Source of the DNA: Chryseobacterium cucumeris
GTDB taxonomy: Bacteria; Bacteroidota; Bacteroidia; Flavobacteriales; Weeksellaceae
Reading direction: 5' to 3'
Length of the DNA: 64,000 nt
NCBI RefSeq assembly: GCF_016775705.1
Contig: NZ_CP068760.1
Coordinates: 2,852,001-2,916,000 of the forward strand
Positions 34,671 to 44,561 of the stretch are shown here, piece after piece. The notes beneath the pieces are model-generated. The model was not told the origin of the DNA. It saw only the letters and a program-made list of their open reading frames with translations, and did not search any database. The stretch's first letter is position 1; every line of letters begins with the position of its first letter. Both the position numbers and the translations under genes were made by a program.

Positions 34671-35498
34671 TTATTTCTGTACTGCAGGAAGATTTGCGTT
34701 GTTTTTCTGTACTTTTTTATAAGTGAATGTACACATCATGATGCTGAATTCATATAAAATCAACAGCGGGAATGCGGCCATCAGCATACTTAAAACGTCT
34801 GCCGGAGTAATGATTGCAGCTACTACCATAATTAATACAATGGCATGGCGACGGTAAGTTTTCATGAACGCAGGCGTAAGAATTCCAATGCTGGTAAGGA
34901 AATAGATCAGAATCGGGAAAAGGAAAATAACACCCATACCCAACACCACCTGTAAAAATAATGTGGTATAATCACTTAAATCATAAAGGGGAACAATAAT
35001 ATCTGAGATTTTAAAAATAACTCCGAAATTGACTGCAAACGGAAGGATAAGAAAATAACCGCATAAAACTCCGGTCATAAAAAGCATCCATACCGCATTA
35101 ATAATATAAATAGAATTTTTTTTCTCTCTCGGATGTAAAGCCGGACTGATAAAACGCCACAGTTCCCATACAATATAGGGAAATGCCGCTACCATTCCGC
35201 CAAAAATTGAAACAGCCATCATGACATTGAACTGCTGATACAATCTTTGTACACGAACAGGAAAGTCCTTTGGAAGATGAATACTGTCTTCACCTAAAAT
35301 CATTCTTGAAAAATGATTTACAAGTCTGAAGGTAGGGAAATCATTTCTGGTAGGGCCAAAAAAGATATGGTCCATAATCCAGTTGATGTTAAAGCCTACC
35401 ACAAAAGCGGCAACTATGATAGCAATAATCGATCGGATCAGGTGCCCTCTTAATTCTCCTATATGCCCAAGAAAGGACATGTCTTTACCTTCACTCAC
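34671..35498 (-). CDS. tatC: Sec-independent (Tat) protein translocase subunit TatC
   Basis: Polytopic core of the twin-arginine translocon, which recognises RR signal peptides. The 275-aa protein starts MSFLGHIGELRGHLIRS after a short leader and has six hydrophobic helices, the FGGMVAAFPYIVWELWRFISPAL segment with the conserved loop, and AAIITPADVLSMLMAAFPLLILYE at the C-terminus. TatA/B genes are not adjacent. A promoter lies directly upstream. The next minus-strand gene (isomerase) is separated by a 130-bp gap. Confidence 0.92.
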   Translation of the reverse strand: MSEGKDMSFLGHIGELRGHLIRSIIAIIVAAFVVGFNINWIMDHIFFGPTRNDFPTFRLVNHFSRMILGEDSIHLPKDFPVRVQRLYQQFNVMMAVSIFGGMVAAFPYIVWELWRFISPALHPREKKNSIYIINAVWMLFMTGVLCGYFLILPFAVNFGVIFKISDIIVPLYDLSDYTTLFLQVVLGMGVIFLFPILIYFLTSIGILTPAFMKTYRRHAIVLIMVVAAIITPADVLSMLMAAFPLLILYEFSIMMCTFTYKKVQKNNANLPAVQK

Positions 35499-35517
35499 AG
35501 AATAAAATTTTAAAGCG

Positions 35518-35546
35518 CAAATTTATAAAAAAAATGACAGAAGCAA
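35518..35546 (-). promoter_or_regulatory. tatC promoter
   Basis: On the minus strand TTG (35546-35544), an 18-bp spacer, then TAAATTTG (35525-35518), about 20 bp before the tatC ATG. Confidence 0.65.
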
Positions 35547-35628
35547 GAGTCTGTGAATGATTAGTTAGATTTTACCTGTAATCCGCAAAATCATTCCTCA
35601 GTTTAACATCTCCTCTGATTTATAAGTT

Positions 35629-36588
35629 CTAATTAATTCCTTCGTCTAACAGTTTATGCAGATCGATAATCCCAAAATACTTCCCGTTTTCCGTTACTAC
35701 AAGCTGGCCGATATTATTTTCTTTCAGAATTTTCATGGCTTCTTTAGCCAAAGCACCCTTTTCAATTGTTCTCGGACGGGCAGACATGATATCTTTTGCT
35801 GACACCTTACTGATATCTTCTCCTTTCATCAGCATTCTTCTTAAATCTCCGTCTGTAATAACGCCAATAATCTGGTCTCCATTCGTTACCACCGTGATTC
35901 CGTGGCTCGAGGCACTGATGGAAATAATGACATCTCTTATTGAAGAATCTTCCGTAACCTGAGGCTTTTGAGAAGAAAGGAACTGTTCTACTTTTGATGT
36001 CAGGTTTTTTCCTAAACTTCCTCCCGGGTGGAATTTGGCAAAATCATTCGCTTTGAAATCATTCAGTTCCATTAAAGCAACAGCTAGCGCATCGCCCAAT
36101 GCCATTTGTATTGTAGTAGAACTGGTGGGAGCCAGTTTATTCGGGCAGGCTTCGATATCAACATGAGTATCCAAAATAACTTCCGAAAATTCTGCCAGTT
36201 TACTGGATCTGTTTCCGGTCATGCCAATTAAAGAAGAAGAGTAATCTTTTAAATAAGGAACCAGATTGGCAATTTCCGGAGAATTTCCTGAATTTGAGAT
36301 ACACAAAACCACGTCCTGTTTCTGAATAACTCCAAGATCACCATGAATCGCTTCCGAAGCATGCAAAAACTGTGAAGGCGTACCGGTTGAGTTTAATGTA
36401 GCAACAATTTTGTTACCCACATGCGCAGATTTTCCAATTCCTACCACAATGAGCTTCCCTTTTGCCGAATGAATGATCTCTACTGCACTGGCAAATTCGT
36501 CATCAATTCTGTTTTTTAATTTTTCAAGTTCAGAAATTTCTATTTCTAAAGTGCTTTTTGCAATTGATATAATGTTGGTTCTATCCAT
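35629..36588 (-). CDS. kdsD: D-arabinose 5-phosphate isomerase (KpsF/GutQ family)
   Basis: Converts ribulose 5-phosphate to arabinose 5-phosphate, the first step toward KDO in lipopolysaccharide. The 319-aa protein has a SIS domain (about 35-170) with GIGKSAHVGNKIVATLNSTGTPSQFLH and SNSGNSPE, then ALGDALAVALME and KFHPGGSLGK, and two CBS domains (about 206-319). This is the standard KdsD architecture. The gene symbol is by family; KpsF/GutQ paralogues have the same reaction. Confidence 0.9.
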   Translation of the reverse strand: MDRTNIISIAKSTLEIEISELEKLKNRIDDEFASAVEIIHSAKGKLIVVGIGKSAHVGNKIVATLNSTGTPSQFLHASEAIHGDLGVIQKQDVVLCISNSGNSPEIANLVPYLKDYSSSLIGMTGNRSSKLAEFSEVILDTHVDIEACPNKLAPTSSTTIQMALGDALAVALMELNDFKANDFAKFHPGGSLGKNLTSKVEQFLSSQKPQVTEDSSIRDVIISISASSHGITVVTNGDQIIGVITDGDLRRMLMKGEDISKVSAKDIMSARPRTIEKGALAKEAMKILKENNIGQLVVTENGKYFGIIDLHKLLDEGIN

Positions 36589-36746
36589 TTTACGATGATA
36601 AGGTATACAAAAAAGTTCCTAAAAAATGTTATATTTTAAAAAGAATATTTAATATAAATTTTATTTTTTATAAATTCGTTCGCTTTTATTTTAAGCAGAA
36701 TTTTTATAACTTTGGGTGAGATGCAAATTTAGCAATAGAAAATTAG

Positions 36747-38951
36747 ATGAGCGCAAAAAAAGCCAATTTATCAGGCGAATTGAAAAAGTATTTTGGGTTT
36801 TCTACATTTAAGGGCCAGCAGGAACAGATTATAGATAACCTATTGAATGGGAAGGATATATTTGTTTTAATGCCTACAGGTGGCGGGAAATCATTATGTT
36901 ACCAGCTTCCGGCTCTTATTTCGGAAGGAACGGCAATAGTAGTTTCGCCCCTGATAGCGTTGATGAAAAATCAGGTAGATGCCGTGAACGGCCTTTCATC
37001 TGATGATGGGGTAGCACACGTACTGAATTCATCATTAAACAAAACGCAGACCAAACAGGTTTTTGACGATATCAAAAGCGGCAAAACCAAGCTTCTGTAT
37101 GTAGCTCCTGAATCATTAATTAAAGATGATTACCTGGATTTTTTGAAAGAAGTGAAAATTTCTTTCTTTGCTATCGACGAGGCTCACTGTATTTCAGAGT
37201 GGGGACATGATTTCAGACCGGAATACAGAAATCTGAAACAGATTATAGACAAAATCGCCAATGTACCGGTGATTGCTTTAACGGCTACTGCTACTCCTAA
37301 GGTTCAGGATGATATTCAGAAAACTTTAGGAATGACCAATGCATTGGTGTTTAAAGAAAGCTTTAACCGTCCTAATCTCTATTACGAAGTATGTCCTAAA
37401 ATCAATGTAGATAAGGAAATTGTAAAATTTATCAATCAGCATAAAGGAAAATCAGGAATTGTATACTGCCTGAGCCGTAGAAAAGTGGAAGAATTTGCCC
37501 AGCTTCTGCAGGTGAACGGAATCAACGCCCTGCCTTATCACGCCGGTCTTGACCAAAAAGTAAGAGTAGCAAATCAGGATAAATTCCTGATGGAAGAGGT
37601 AGATGTTATTGTAGCCACTATTGCCTTCGGGATGGGAATTGATAAACCGGATGTACGTTTTGTGATCCATTACGACTTCCCGAAATCACTGGAAAGTTAT
37701 TACCAGGAAACAGGAAGAGCTGGAAGAGACGGAGGAGAAGGCCACTGCCTGGCATTCTATGATCCGAAGGATATCGAAAAACTGGAAAAATTCCTGGCAC
37801 AGAAGCCTGTTTCTGAAAGAGAAATCGGATTGCAGCTTCTGAATGAAGTGGTGGGCTATGCTGAAACTTCCATGAGCAGAAGACAATATATCCTGTACTA
37901 TTTTGGAGAAAGTTTCGATCCTGTGAACGGAGACGGAGCAAAGATGTGTGACAACTCATCCAATCCACCAAAATTGAAAGATGCTACTGCCGATTTAAAA
38001 AAGGCCCTGGAGCTGATTAGAGATACAGGCGAGAAGTTCAAATCAAAAGATCTGATATCCGTCATTGTAGGAAAAGAAAATGCAGTGACGAAATCCTATA
38101 AACTTGAACAAAGTTCTCACTTTGGCTTTGGAAAGGATGAAAAAGATAATTATTGGAAAACAATTTTAAGGCAAGCGACTGTTCAGAATTTTTTACAGAA
38201 AGATATTGAAACCTATGGGGTTTTAAAAATTACAGAGAAAGGGAAAAGTGTTCTGAATGGCAAATCTAAAGATACCTTTTTAATTGCTGAAGACAGAGAA
38301 TTTGATCTTACCCAGGCGAAAGCTGAGAGTGATCAGGTACAGCAGCAGGCTGGAGGAGGTCTGGATCAGAATCTTTTTAACCTGTTGAAAGAACTGAGGA
38401 AAAAAGTCGCTAAAAAACATGGAATTCCACCATATACGGTGTTTATGGATCCAAGTTTGGAAGATATGACGGTTCAGTATCCGATTACGGTAGATGAAAT
38501 TACCAAAATCTACGGAGTAGGGGAAGGAAAGGCCAAAAAATACGGTAAAGAATTCGCAGACTACATCAAAACATACGTAGAAGATAACAATATCGAACGT
38601 ACCCAGGATATGGTATTAAAACAGGTGGCCAATAAATCAAGCCATAAAGTTTTCATTATCCAAAGTACTGATAAAAAGATTGATCTTGAAGATATAGCAA
38701 GAGCTAAAAACCTTTCTATGGATGAACTCCTGAAAGAGATGGAAAGGATTGTTTACCAGGGCACCAAACTCAATATCGATTATTACATTGAAGATAATTT
38801 CGACGAGGACATTGTAGACGGATTCATGGAATTCATGAACGAATCTGAAAGCGACAGCATGAAGGTATTGCTGGATGAATTCGGGGATGAATTATCTGAT
38901 GAAGAAGTGAGAATGTTGAGAATTAAATTCATCAGTGACGTAGCGAACTAA
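36747..38951 (+). CDS. recQ: ATP-dependent DNA helicase RecQ
   Basis: A 3'-5' DNA helicase in recombinational repair, 734 aa. The helicase core has TGGGKS (Walker A, about 44-49), [23 protein letters not shown] and [11 protein letters not shown]. The RQC region follows, then an HRDC domain around 545-625 ([15 protein letters not shown]) and an acidic C-terminal extension. In the zinc subdomain only one of the usual four cysteines remains ([12 protein letters not shown]), so zinc binding is probably lost. A -7 box TAACTTTG lies at 36707-36714. Confidence 0.9.
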   Translation: MSAKKANLSGELKKYFGFSTFKGQQEQIIDNLLNGKDIFVLMPTGGGKSLCYQLPALISEGTAIVVSPLIALMKNQVDAVNGLSSDDGVAHVLNSSLNKTQTKQVFDDIKSGKTKLLYVAPESLIKDDYLDFLKEVKISFFAIDEAHCISEWGHDFRPEYRNLKQIIDKIANVPVIALTATATPKVQDDIQKTLGMTNALVFKESFNRPNLYYEVCPKINVDKEIVKFINQHKGKSGIVYCLSRRKVEEFAQLLQVNGINALPYHAGLDQKVRVANQDKFLMEEVDVIVATIAFGMGIDKPDVRFVIHYDFPKSLESYYQETGRAGRDGGEGHCLAFYDPKDIEKLEKFLAQKPVSEREIGLQLLNEVVGYAETSMSRRQYILYYFGESFDPVNGDGAKMCDNSSNPPKLKDATADLKKALELIRDTGEKFKSKDLISVIVGKENAVTKSYKLEQSSHFGFGKDEKDNYWKTILRQATVQNFLQKDIETYGVLKITEKGKSVLNGKSKDTFLIAEDREFDLTQAKAESDQVQQQAGGGLDQNLFNLLKELRKKVAKKHGIPPYTVFMDPSLEDMTVQYPITVDEITKIYGVGEGKAKKYGKEFADYIKTYVEDNNIERTQDMVLKQVANKSSHKVFIIQSTDKKIDLEDIARAKNLSMDELLKEMERIVYQGTKLNIDYYIEDNFDEDIVDGFMEFMNESESDSMKVLLDEFGDELSDEEVRMLRIKFISDVAN

Positions 38952-38952
38952 A

Positions 38953-39507
38953 ATGACTCTAAACAATAACGAAATAATTTTAAAAGAAATTCTTCCTAAG
39001 AAGAGTTTCTTTTTTAATATGACAGAAAAGTTGAGGATAGCTTTTTCTGTATTCTACCTTGCAATAGGTATGTTTTTCATTACAAGTAGTTTAAATTCCA
39101 GCTTTTGGCTCTTTTCAATAATAGGATTTGGTGTTTTTTGTAATGCTTTATATGTTGCTTTTTTAAGATGGATTGTAAAGTATTGGAGACTGAAAAACAA
39201 TTATTATGTAATTACAAATCAAAGAATAGCTATTGTTGAAAAGGAAAATGGGAAGATTGTAAAGTATAAGGAATAGAATGAAATAAAGGAAGTAAATGCC
39301 GAAATGAATACTAAACATTTTGGTAATATCATTTTTGGTGAACCTGAGACTTTTTTCGGTAAAAATGATGAAAGTTTTTCTTTTTTTAAGAGAAGAGGAG
39401 TCAATTTTACTGAAGATAAGTATGCCTTTCTAAGTGTTGGAAATATTAACGAAATTATTCCTTTATTTAACGAGTTAGGCTTGAAGGTTAACAAAACTTT
39501 TTACTAA
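38953..39507 (+). pseudogene. PH-like membrane protein gene interrupted by an in-frame amber stop
   Basis: The frame starting 1 bp after the recQ stop reads two transmembrane helices (about 25-75) and then a bacterial PH-like start (YYVITNQRIAIVEKENGK). It ends at TAG 39274-39276 after 107 codons. The same frame continues without a shift through NEIKEVNAEMNTKHFGNIIFGE to a stop at 39507, completing a PH-like domain of about 184 codons. A single nonsense change explains the break, so this is called a pseudogene. Readthrough or a sequencing error is possible. Confidence 0.7.
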
Positions 39508-39512
39508 CTTTA
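39481..39512 (+). promoter_or_regulatory. Candidate promoter of the glycosyltransferase gene
   Basis: TTG (39481-39483), 21-bp spacer, TAACTTTA (39505-39512), ending 5 bp before the ATG. This would give a nearly leaderless message. Confidence 0.45.
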
Positions 39513-39517
39513 CACTG

Positions 39518-40600
39518 ATGAAAAAAATATCTGTCATATTTATTCTGCCGGACTTAGAAACCGGGGGTGCAGAAAGGATTGTTACAACTATTGCGAATCA
39601 TCTCTCCCGAGATCGGTTTGAGCCTAAGATTTTGCTGCTACGTAAGCAGGGCGGATATTTGAATTTTCTGAAAAAAGATGTCGAAATTATCGATATCAAT
39701 ACTGAAAGAATAAGACATTCATTAAGACCTATTTTAGGAGAAATCTACAGAAGAAAACCGGATATTGTCTTTTCGGGTTTTGGTGAGGTAAATGCTTATT
39801 TATCCCTGTTTATAAAACTGTTTCCAAGAACGAAATTTATTGCGAGGGAAACTAATGTTGTTACACAGCATGTAACCCGCAAAGAGATTAAGTTTTTCTA
39901 TAATTTTTACAACAACTATCAGAAAATCATTGCTCAAAGCGATGATATGATGAAAGATCTTGTCGATAATTTTAATATTAAAAAGAAAAAAATTGTCAAG
40001 ATCAATAATCCTGTAGACTTTGATTTTATTGAAGATAAAATGGCTATTTCTTTAAAACCTGAATGTTTCAAATACAATTATAAAAATGTAGTGGCCATTG
40101 GAAATCTGTCTTCCAGAAAAGGGTTTGATAACTTGCTGAAAGTTTTTTCAAGGCTGAAGAATGAAAACATTATGCTTCATATTTTAGGAGATGGAAAAGA
40201 TAAAGATCTGCTGCTTCAGACCAAGGAGCTCTTAGGATTAAAAAAAGTAATTTTTCACGGCAGACAGGAAAATCCATACCAGTATCTGAAATATGCGGAT
40301 TTATTTGTGCTTTCTTCAAGATACGAAGGCTTTCCCAACGTTCTTCTGGAAGCTGGTGCCTGCGGAACTTATTCTTTGGCCAACAACTGTCCCGGAGGAA
40401 TTAATGAGATTATTCAGCATAATATAAATGGAGAGATTGCAGATATTGAGAACCATGACAGGTTTGCCCAGGAAATTGTAAGAATACTTCAGGGCAATTA
40501 TAATCGGGATGCTGTAAAAAATTCTATTAAATCAAGGTTCTCGAAGAATATTATTCTGGATAAATATGAAAAGGTCTTATTGGATCTGATCAAACCATAA
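39518..40600 (+). CDS. Glycosyltransferase family 4 protein
   Basis: A GT-B fold retaining glycosyltransferase of 360 aa. The N-terminal domain shows LPDLETGGAERIVTTIA and the C-terminal nucleotide-sugar domain shows AIGNLSSRKGFDNLL, ILGDGKDK, and the EGFPNVLLEAGACG motif with the conserved E-x7-E glutamates. It probably acts at the inner face of the membrane in polysaccharide or glycolipid assembly. It stands alone rather than in a capsule cluster, so the acceptor is unknown. Confidence 0.87.
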   Translation: MKKISVIFILPDLETGGAERIVTTIANHLSRDRFEPKILLLRKQGGYLNFLKKDVEIIDINTERIRHSLRPILGEIYRRKPDIVFSGFGEVNAYLSLFIKLFPRTKFIARETNVVTQHVTRKEIKFFYNFYNNYQKIIAQSDDMMKDLVDNFNIKKKKIVKINNPVDFDFIEDKMAISLKPECFKYNYKNVVAIGNLSSRKGFDNLLKVFSRLKNENIMLHILGDGKDKDLLLQTKELLGLKKVIFHGRQENPYQYLKYADLFVLSSRYEGFPNVLLEAGACGTYSLANNCPGGINEIIQHNINGEIADIENHDRFAQEIVRILQGNYNRDAVKNSIKSRFSKNIILDKYEKVLLDLIKP

Positions 40601-40676
40601 TGACTCCATTTGCTTTATAGACTGTTAATTTCTTACTTTTGAGGCTACAAATTTTATCTGAAAAACAATTTTATTC

Positions 40677-41021
40677 ATGAATAAAATCCAAAAATTAGGA
40701 TGCGCCTGCGAGAAACCGAACTCCAGCTATACAGAATATAGAAGCTCAGCATTAGGAATTGATCATACCAACGGAAGATATGGAGAAGTAACGATTCAAC
40801 AGTGCAAGTTGTGCCAAAGAATATGGATTCATTATTTTGTGGAATATGAGCATTATCCTAAATCAGGGAGATGGTATAAAGGAATTGTTTCGAAAAAAGA
40901 CCGTCCCAACATCACTCCGGAAAATGCAGTAGAATATCTGGAAAGCCTTGAATGGTATGTCTATGGAGGCTCATTTTTTGAAAGTACGGGAACCATTGGA
41001 CAAGGAAAGTTGAATATATAA
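40677..41021 (+). CDS. Conserved hypothetical protein with CxC and CxxC motifs
   Basis: A 114-aa soluble protein. Cysteines in GCACEKP near the N-terminus and CKLCQRIW in the middle suggest one zinc site. The C-terminal part contains ENAVEYLESLEWYVYGGSFFES. I do not recognise a named family. It lies between the glycosyltransferase and a cupin gene on the same strand, with gaps of 76 and 37 bp. Confidence 0.6.
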   Translation: MNKIQKLGCACEKPNSSYTEYRSSALGIDHTNGRYGEVTIQQCKLCQRIWIHYFVEYEHYPKSGRWYKGIVSKKDRPNITPENAVEYLESLEWYVYGGSFFESTGTIGQGKLNI

Positions 41022-41058
41022 TCTTGCTATACTGATTTCTTACAATTAATACCGATCT

Positions 41059-41445
41059 ATGAAGCCACTTATTTTCGCTGTTTTAATGCTGAACTCTGTT
41101 GTTATGATTGCTCAGCAGAAGACCATCTCCAGAAAAGAATTATTAAAAACTGCTCTTGATCAGAAAGTAAAATCCACAGAGATTCAGGAAATAACTATGG
41201 CTGCAGGACAAGGAGCTCCCGAGCATCTGCATCCCTGTCCCGTTTTAGGAATCATTAATTCCGGAGAAGCCGTTTTTCAGATAGAAGGACAGGAGAAAGT
41301 AGTACTTCATACAGGAGATGCTTTTTATGAACCTAAAAATGTGAAAATCCTTCATTTTGATAATGCATCATCTGAAAAACCTCTTGTGTTTACCGCAATT
41401 TATCTGAAGGAAGGCGATGAAGAAAATATAAAATTCATAAAATAA
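41059..41445 (+). CDS. Exported cupin-domain protein
   Basis: A 128-aa protein with a signal peptide (PLIFAVLMLNSVVMIAQQ) followed by a single cupin barrel. Motif 1 is EHLHPCPVLGIINSGEAVFQIEG and motif 2 includes LHTGDAFYEPKNVKILHFDN. The histidines could bind a metal. Small secreted cupins of this type are common, with unknown substrates. Confidence 0.8.
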   Translation: MKPLIFAVLMLNSVVMIAQQKTISRKELLKTALDQKVKSTEIQEITMAAGQGAPEHLHPCPVLGIINSGEAVFQIEGQEKVVLHTGDAFYEPKNVKILHFDNASSEKPLVFTAIYLKEGDEENIKFIK

Positions 41446-41501
41446 TACTTTTCATAAAACTAGAGCATATAATTATCATTTTTAAAATTGATAAAACTCA
41501 C

Positions 41502-41532
41502 TTTGGTGCTTGGTAATTTATATGTAAATTTG
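41502..41532 (+). promoter_or_regulatory. Promoter of the dihydrolipoyl dehydrogenase gene
   Basis: TTG (41503-41505), 19-bp spacer, TAAATTTG (41525-41532): an exact consensus match 43 bp before the ATG. Confidence 0.8.
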
Positions 41533-41575
41533 TGAGAATTAAGATAGATAATAATAAACAAATTCATACAATAAC

Positions 41576-42979
41576 ATGAGTCAATTCGATGTTACCGTAA
41601 TAGGTTCTGGTCCCGGTGGTTATGTTGCTGCTATCCGTGCAGCACAGTTAGGTTTCAAAACAGCAATTATTGAAAAATATTCAACTTTAGGCGGAACTTG
41701 TCTTAACGTTGGATGTATTCCGTCAAAAGCGCTTCTTGACAGCTCTGAGCATTTCGAAAATGCAAAACACAATTTTGCAGGTCACGGAATCATCATCAAC
41801 GAGCCGCAAGCGGATATTGCCAGAATGATCGAACGTAAAAACGAAGTGATCAAGCAGAATACTGACGGAATCAGCTACCTGATGAACAAAAATCAGATTA
41901 CTGTTTTTGAAGGAGTAGGAAGCTTCGAATCTGCTACTCAGATTAAAGTGACTAAAAATGACGGTTCTTCGGAAACGATCGAGTCTAAATATACCATCAT
42001 TGCAACAGGTTCTAAACCATCTACACTGCCTTTCATCTCTTTAGACAAAGAAAGAGTGATTACTTCTACGGAAGCTTTAAACCTTAAAGAAATTCCTAAG
42101 CATTTAGTAGTAATCGGAGGTGGAGTTATCGGTCTTGAACTAGGTTCGGTATACTTAAGATTAGGAGCACAGGTAACTGTTGTTGAATTTATGGATAAAA
42201 TCATCCCTGGAATGGATGGAGCTTTAAGCAAAGAATTGACTAAAGTTCTTAAAAAACAAGGAATGAAGTTTATGCTTTCCACTGCGGTTTCTGCAGTTGA
42301 AAGAAACGGAGATACTGTAAAGATCACGGCTAAAGATAAAAAAGGTGAAGAAGTAGTTGTAGAAGGAGATTACTGTTTGGTTTCTGTAGGTAGAAAACCT
42401 TATACAGACGGTCTTGGTCTTGAAAAAGCAGGTGTAGAGCTTGACGAAAGAGGAAGAGTAAAAGTAAACGATCACCTGCAGACTAATGTTGCTAATATCT
42501 ATGCGATCGGTGACGTTATCAAAGGAGCTATGCTTGCTCACAAAGCTGAAGAAGAAGGAGTTTTCGTTGCTGAAACATTGGCAGGACAAAAACCTCACAT
42601 CAACTATAACCTGATTCCTGGTGTTGTGTACACATGGCCGGAAGTTGCTGGAGTTGGTAAAACTGAAGAGCAGCTAAAAGAAGAAGGTGTTGCTTACAAA
42701 GTAGGATCTTTCCCGATGAGAGCTTTAGGTAGAAGCCGTGCAAGTGGTGATATTGACGGTCTTGTGAAGATTATTGCAGACGAAAAAACTGATGAGGTTT
42801 TAGGGATGCACATCGTAGGAGCAAGAGCTGCTGACCTTATTGCAGAAGGGGTAATTGCTATGGAATTCCGTGCAAGCGCTGAAGACATCGCAAGAAGTTC
42901 TCACGCTCACCCAACCTATGCAGAAGCTATCAAAGAAGCTGCATTGGATGCTACAGCAAAAAGACCTATTCATATGTAA
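41576..42979 (+). CDS. lpdA: Dihydrolipoyl dehydrogenase (E3)
   Basis: FAD-dependent E3 component of the pyruvate and 2-oxoglutarate dehydrogenase complexes and of the glycine cleavage system. The 467-aa protein has the FAD loop GSGPGGYVAA, the redox disulfide GGTCLNVGC (Cys42/Cys47), the NAD loop GGGVIGLELGSV, YAIGDVIKGAMLAHKAEEEG, and the C-terminal SHAHPTYAEAIKEA active-site base. The length is standard. It is monocistronic, with its own consensus promoter and a terminator. Confidence 0.95.
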   Translation: MSQFDVTVIGSGPGGYVAAIRAAQLGFKTAIIEKYSTLGGTCLNVGCIPSKALLDSSEHFENAKHNFAGHGIIINEPQADIARMIERKNEVIKQNTDGISYLMNKNQITVFEGVGSFESATQIKVTKNDGSSETIESKYTIIATGSKPSTLPFISLDKERVITSTEALNLKEIPKHLVVIGGGVIGLELGSVYLRLGAQVTVVEFMDKIIPGMDGALSKELTKVLKKQGMKFMLSTAVSAVERNGDTVKITAKDKKGEEVVVEGDYCLVSVGRKPYTDGLGLEKAGVELDERGRVKVNDHLQTNVANIYAIGDVIKGAMLAHKAEEEGVFVAETLAGQKPHINYNLIPGVVYTWPEVAGVGKTEEQLKEEGVAYKVGSFPMRALGRSRASGDIDGLVKIIADEKTDEVLGMHIVGARAADLIAEGVIAMEFRASAEDIARSSHAHPTYAEAIKEAALDATAKRPIHM

Positions 42980-43018
42980 TATCTGATTAAAAGATTTAAT
43001 CATTTAAATATTTAAAAT

Positions 43019-43052
43019 TAAAGGCTGTTTCTTTTGGAGACAGCCTTTTTTA
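43019..43052 (+). terminator. Terminator of lpdA
   Basis: AAGGCTGT (43021-43028) pairs with ACAGCCTT (43040-43047), followed by a T-run. Confidence 0.85.
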
Positions 43053-43118
43053 TATGTTTTTGCTATAAAGAACGGAACTTGGTTTTGAAAAAAAAATCAT
43101 CTATAAACCAATAACTGT

Positions 43119-43565
43119 TTACATCATTTTCAGATGGTCATAAAACTTAGAATGTTTTGGTGCAATGTTGAACTGGATCCCAAAAGTTATCCCTTTAAAA
43201 TATTTTTCTTTATGAATGGGAAAAGCATATCCTGTATTGAGAAATATTGCATTAAATAACGAAAAACCTATTCTCGGTTCCAATGAATATGGATTAGCTG
43301 ATACTCCAAACATTTGCCCGAAACGTAAAAAATTAATATGGATCTCCGGGATGAATTTATCAGTTTGGTCAGCTCTGGTATAAAGCAGGGAAGGGCCAAC
43401 GATAATGGAACCATCATAGGTTTCACCCAATCTGTATTCTAATCCTGCCTGAAGAACATTTCTTCCGGTATAACGGTAAGAAATACCCAGTGCTGTTTTT
43501 TTCAGCAGCTGAGCATTTGAAAAAAACGTTAAAAAAATAAGAGGTAGGATTATCAATTTTCTCAT
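43119..43565 (-). CDS. Exported hypothetical protein, probably small beta-barrel
   Basis: A 148-aa protein with a signal peptide ending FFSNAQ and alternating amphipathic strands (ISYRYTG, QAGLEYRLG, SIIVGPSLLYT, IGFSLFNAIF, GITFGIQFNIAP). This suggests an outer-membrane or periplasmic beta structure. The C-terminus does not end in the classical barrel aromatic residue. The family is not recognised. The gene is single, divergent from the CvfB gene. Confidence 0.6.
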   Translation of the reverse strand: MRKLIILPLIFLTFFSNAQLLKKTALGISYRYTGRNVLQAGLEYRLGETYDGSIIVGPSLLYTRADQTDKFIPEIHINFLRFGQMFGVSANPYSLEPRIGFSLFNAIFLNTGYAFPIHKEKYFKGITFGIQFNIAPKHSKFYDHLKMM

Positions 43566-43672
43566 GATTATTTTTGTTCAAATATAAAGGTTTCAGAGGC
43601 TTTACAAAAGATGAAGATGGACCTTTAAAGAATTATAATAGCATTGACTAGGATAGCATCTTCAAATTTCCG

Positions 43673-43680
43673 TACCTTTG
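43673..43680 (+). promoter_or_regulatory. -7 box of the cvfB-like gene
   Basis: TACCTTTG matches TAnnTTTG, 19 bp before the ATG. A TTG at 43644-43646 is 26 bp upstream, longer than usual. Confidence 0.5.
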
Positions 43681-43699
43681 TCAGCTAATTTTATCATCA

Positions 43700-44524
43700 A
43701 TGCAACTCGGAAAAACTCAAACTTTAACAATTTCAGAAAAAATTAATTCAGGATGGATCCTCGTAGATGAATCCGGTGAGAAGGCTTTTCTGCCTAAAAT
43801 CTTTATTCAGGAAGAAAAAGAAACAGGTGAAGAAGTTGAAGTTTTTGTATATCAGGATGACGATAAATTAAAAGCAACCACTGAAATTCCTTTGGCTGAA
43901 GTAGGTGAATTTGCAGTAATGAGCTGTGTACAAAGCCTTCCTAGCGGAGCTTTTATGGATTGGGGAATCATTAAAGATTTATTTATTCCTTACAAGCAGC
44001 AGAAAACCAAAATCATCGAAGGAAAAAGATATCTGGTATATATCTATGTAGATGAAGATATGGAACTGATTACAGGTACTACAAAATTCAAAAGAAATCC
44101 TCAGTATGATGATCTTCCGTTCAAAAAAGGTGACAAAGTAGATCTGATTATGATGAACGAAAGTGAACTGGGCTGGAATGTGATCATCAACAAAAAATAC
44201 ATTGGTTTGATTTATGCTTCCGATGTTTTCAAAAAACTGTATCCATTGTCAGAAGAAACAGGATACATCAAAGCTATCCGTGAGGACGGTAAAATAGATG
44301 TTTCTTTGCAGCCGGAAGGTTTTGAAAATATTGATGAGTTCAAACAGAAGATTCTGAATAAACTGGAAGAAAATTACGGACTTTTGTATGTGTCCGATAA
44401 ATCTTCTCCTGAAGAGATTAAAGATGAGCTTCAGATGAGTAAGAAAAACTTCAAGAAAGCAATCGGAGGACTTTATAAAGATAAGATCATCGATATCTCA
44501 GACGATAAAATCAAATTATTATAA
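43700..44524 (+). CDS. CvfB-family S1 RNA-binding protein
   Basis: A 274-aa cytoplasmic protein resembling Staphylococcus CvfB (conserved virulence factor B). It has S1-like domains with GAFMDWGIIKDLFIPYKQQ in the middle and VDLIMMNESELGWNVIINKKYIGLIY, then a C-terminal winged-helix-like domain containing PEEIKDELQMSKKNFKKAIGGLYK. CvfB binds RNA and affects virulence-gene expression in Gram-positives; the role in Bacteroidota is unknown. It is monocistronic. Confidence 0.87.
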   Translation: MQLGKTQTLTISEKINSGWILVDESGEKAFLPKIFIQEEKETGEEVEVFVYQDDDKLKATTEIPLAEVGEFAVMSCVQSLPSGAFMDWGIIKDLFIPYKQQKTKIIEGKRYLVYIYVDEDMELITGTTKFKRNPQYDDLPFKKGDKVDLIMMNESELGWNVIINKKYIGLIYASDVFKKLYPLSEETGYIKAIREDGKIDVSLQPEGFENIDEFKQKILNKLEENYGLLYVSDKSSPEEIKDELQMSKKNFKKAIGGLYKDKIIDISDDKIKLL

Positions 44525-44529
44525 AAATA

Positions 44530-44560
44530 AAAAACGGGCAGAAATTTCTGCCCGTTTTTT
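44530..44560. terminator. Bidirectional terminator
   Basis: AAAACGGGCAGAA and TTCTGCCCGTTTT form a near-loopless palindrome with A/T-runs on both sides. It serves the cvfB-like gene and the convergent large surface-protein gene. Confidence 0.88.
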
Positions 44561-44561
44561 G

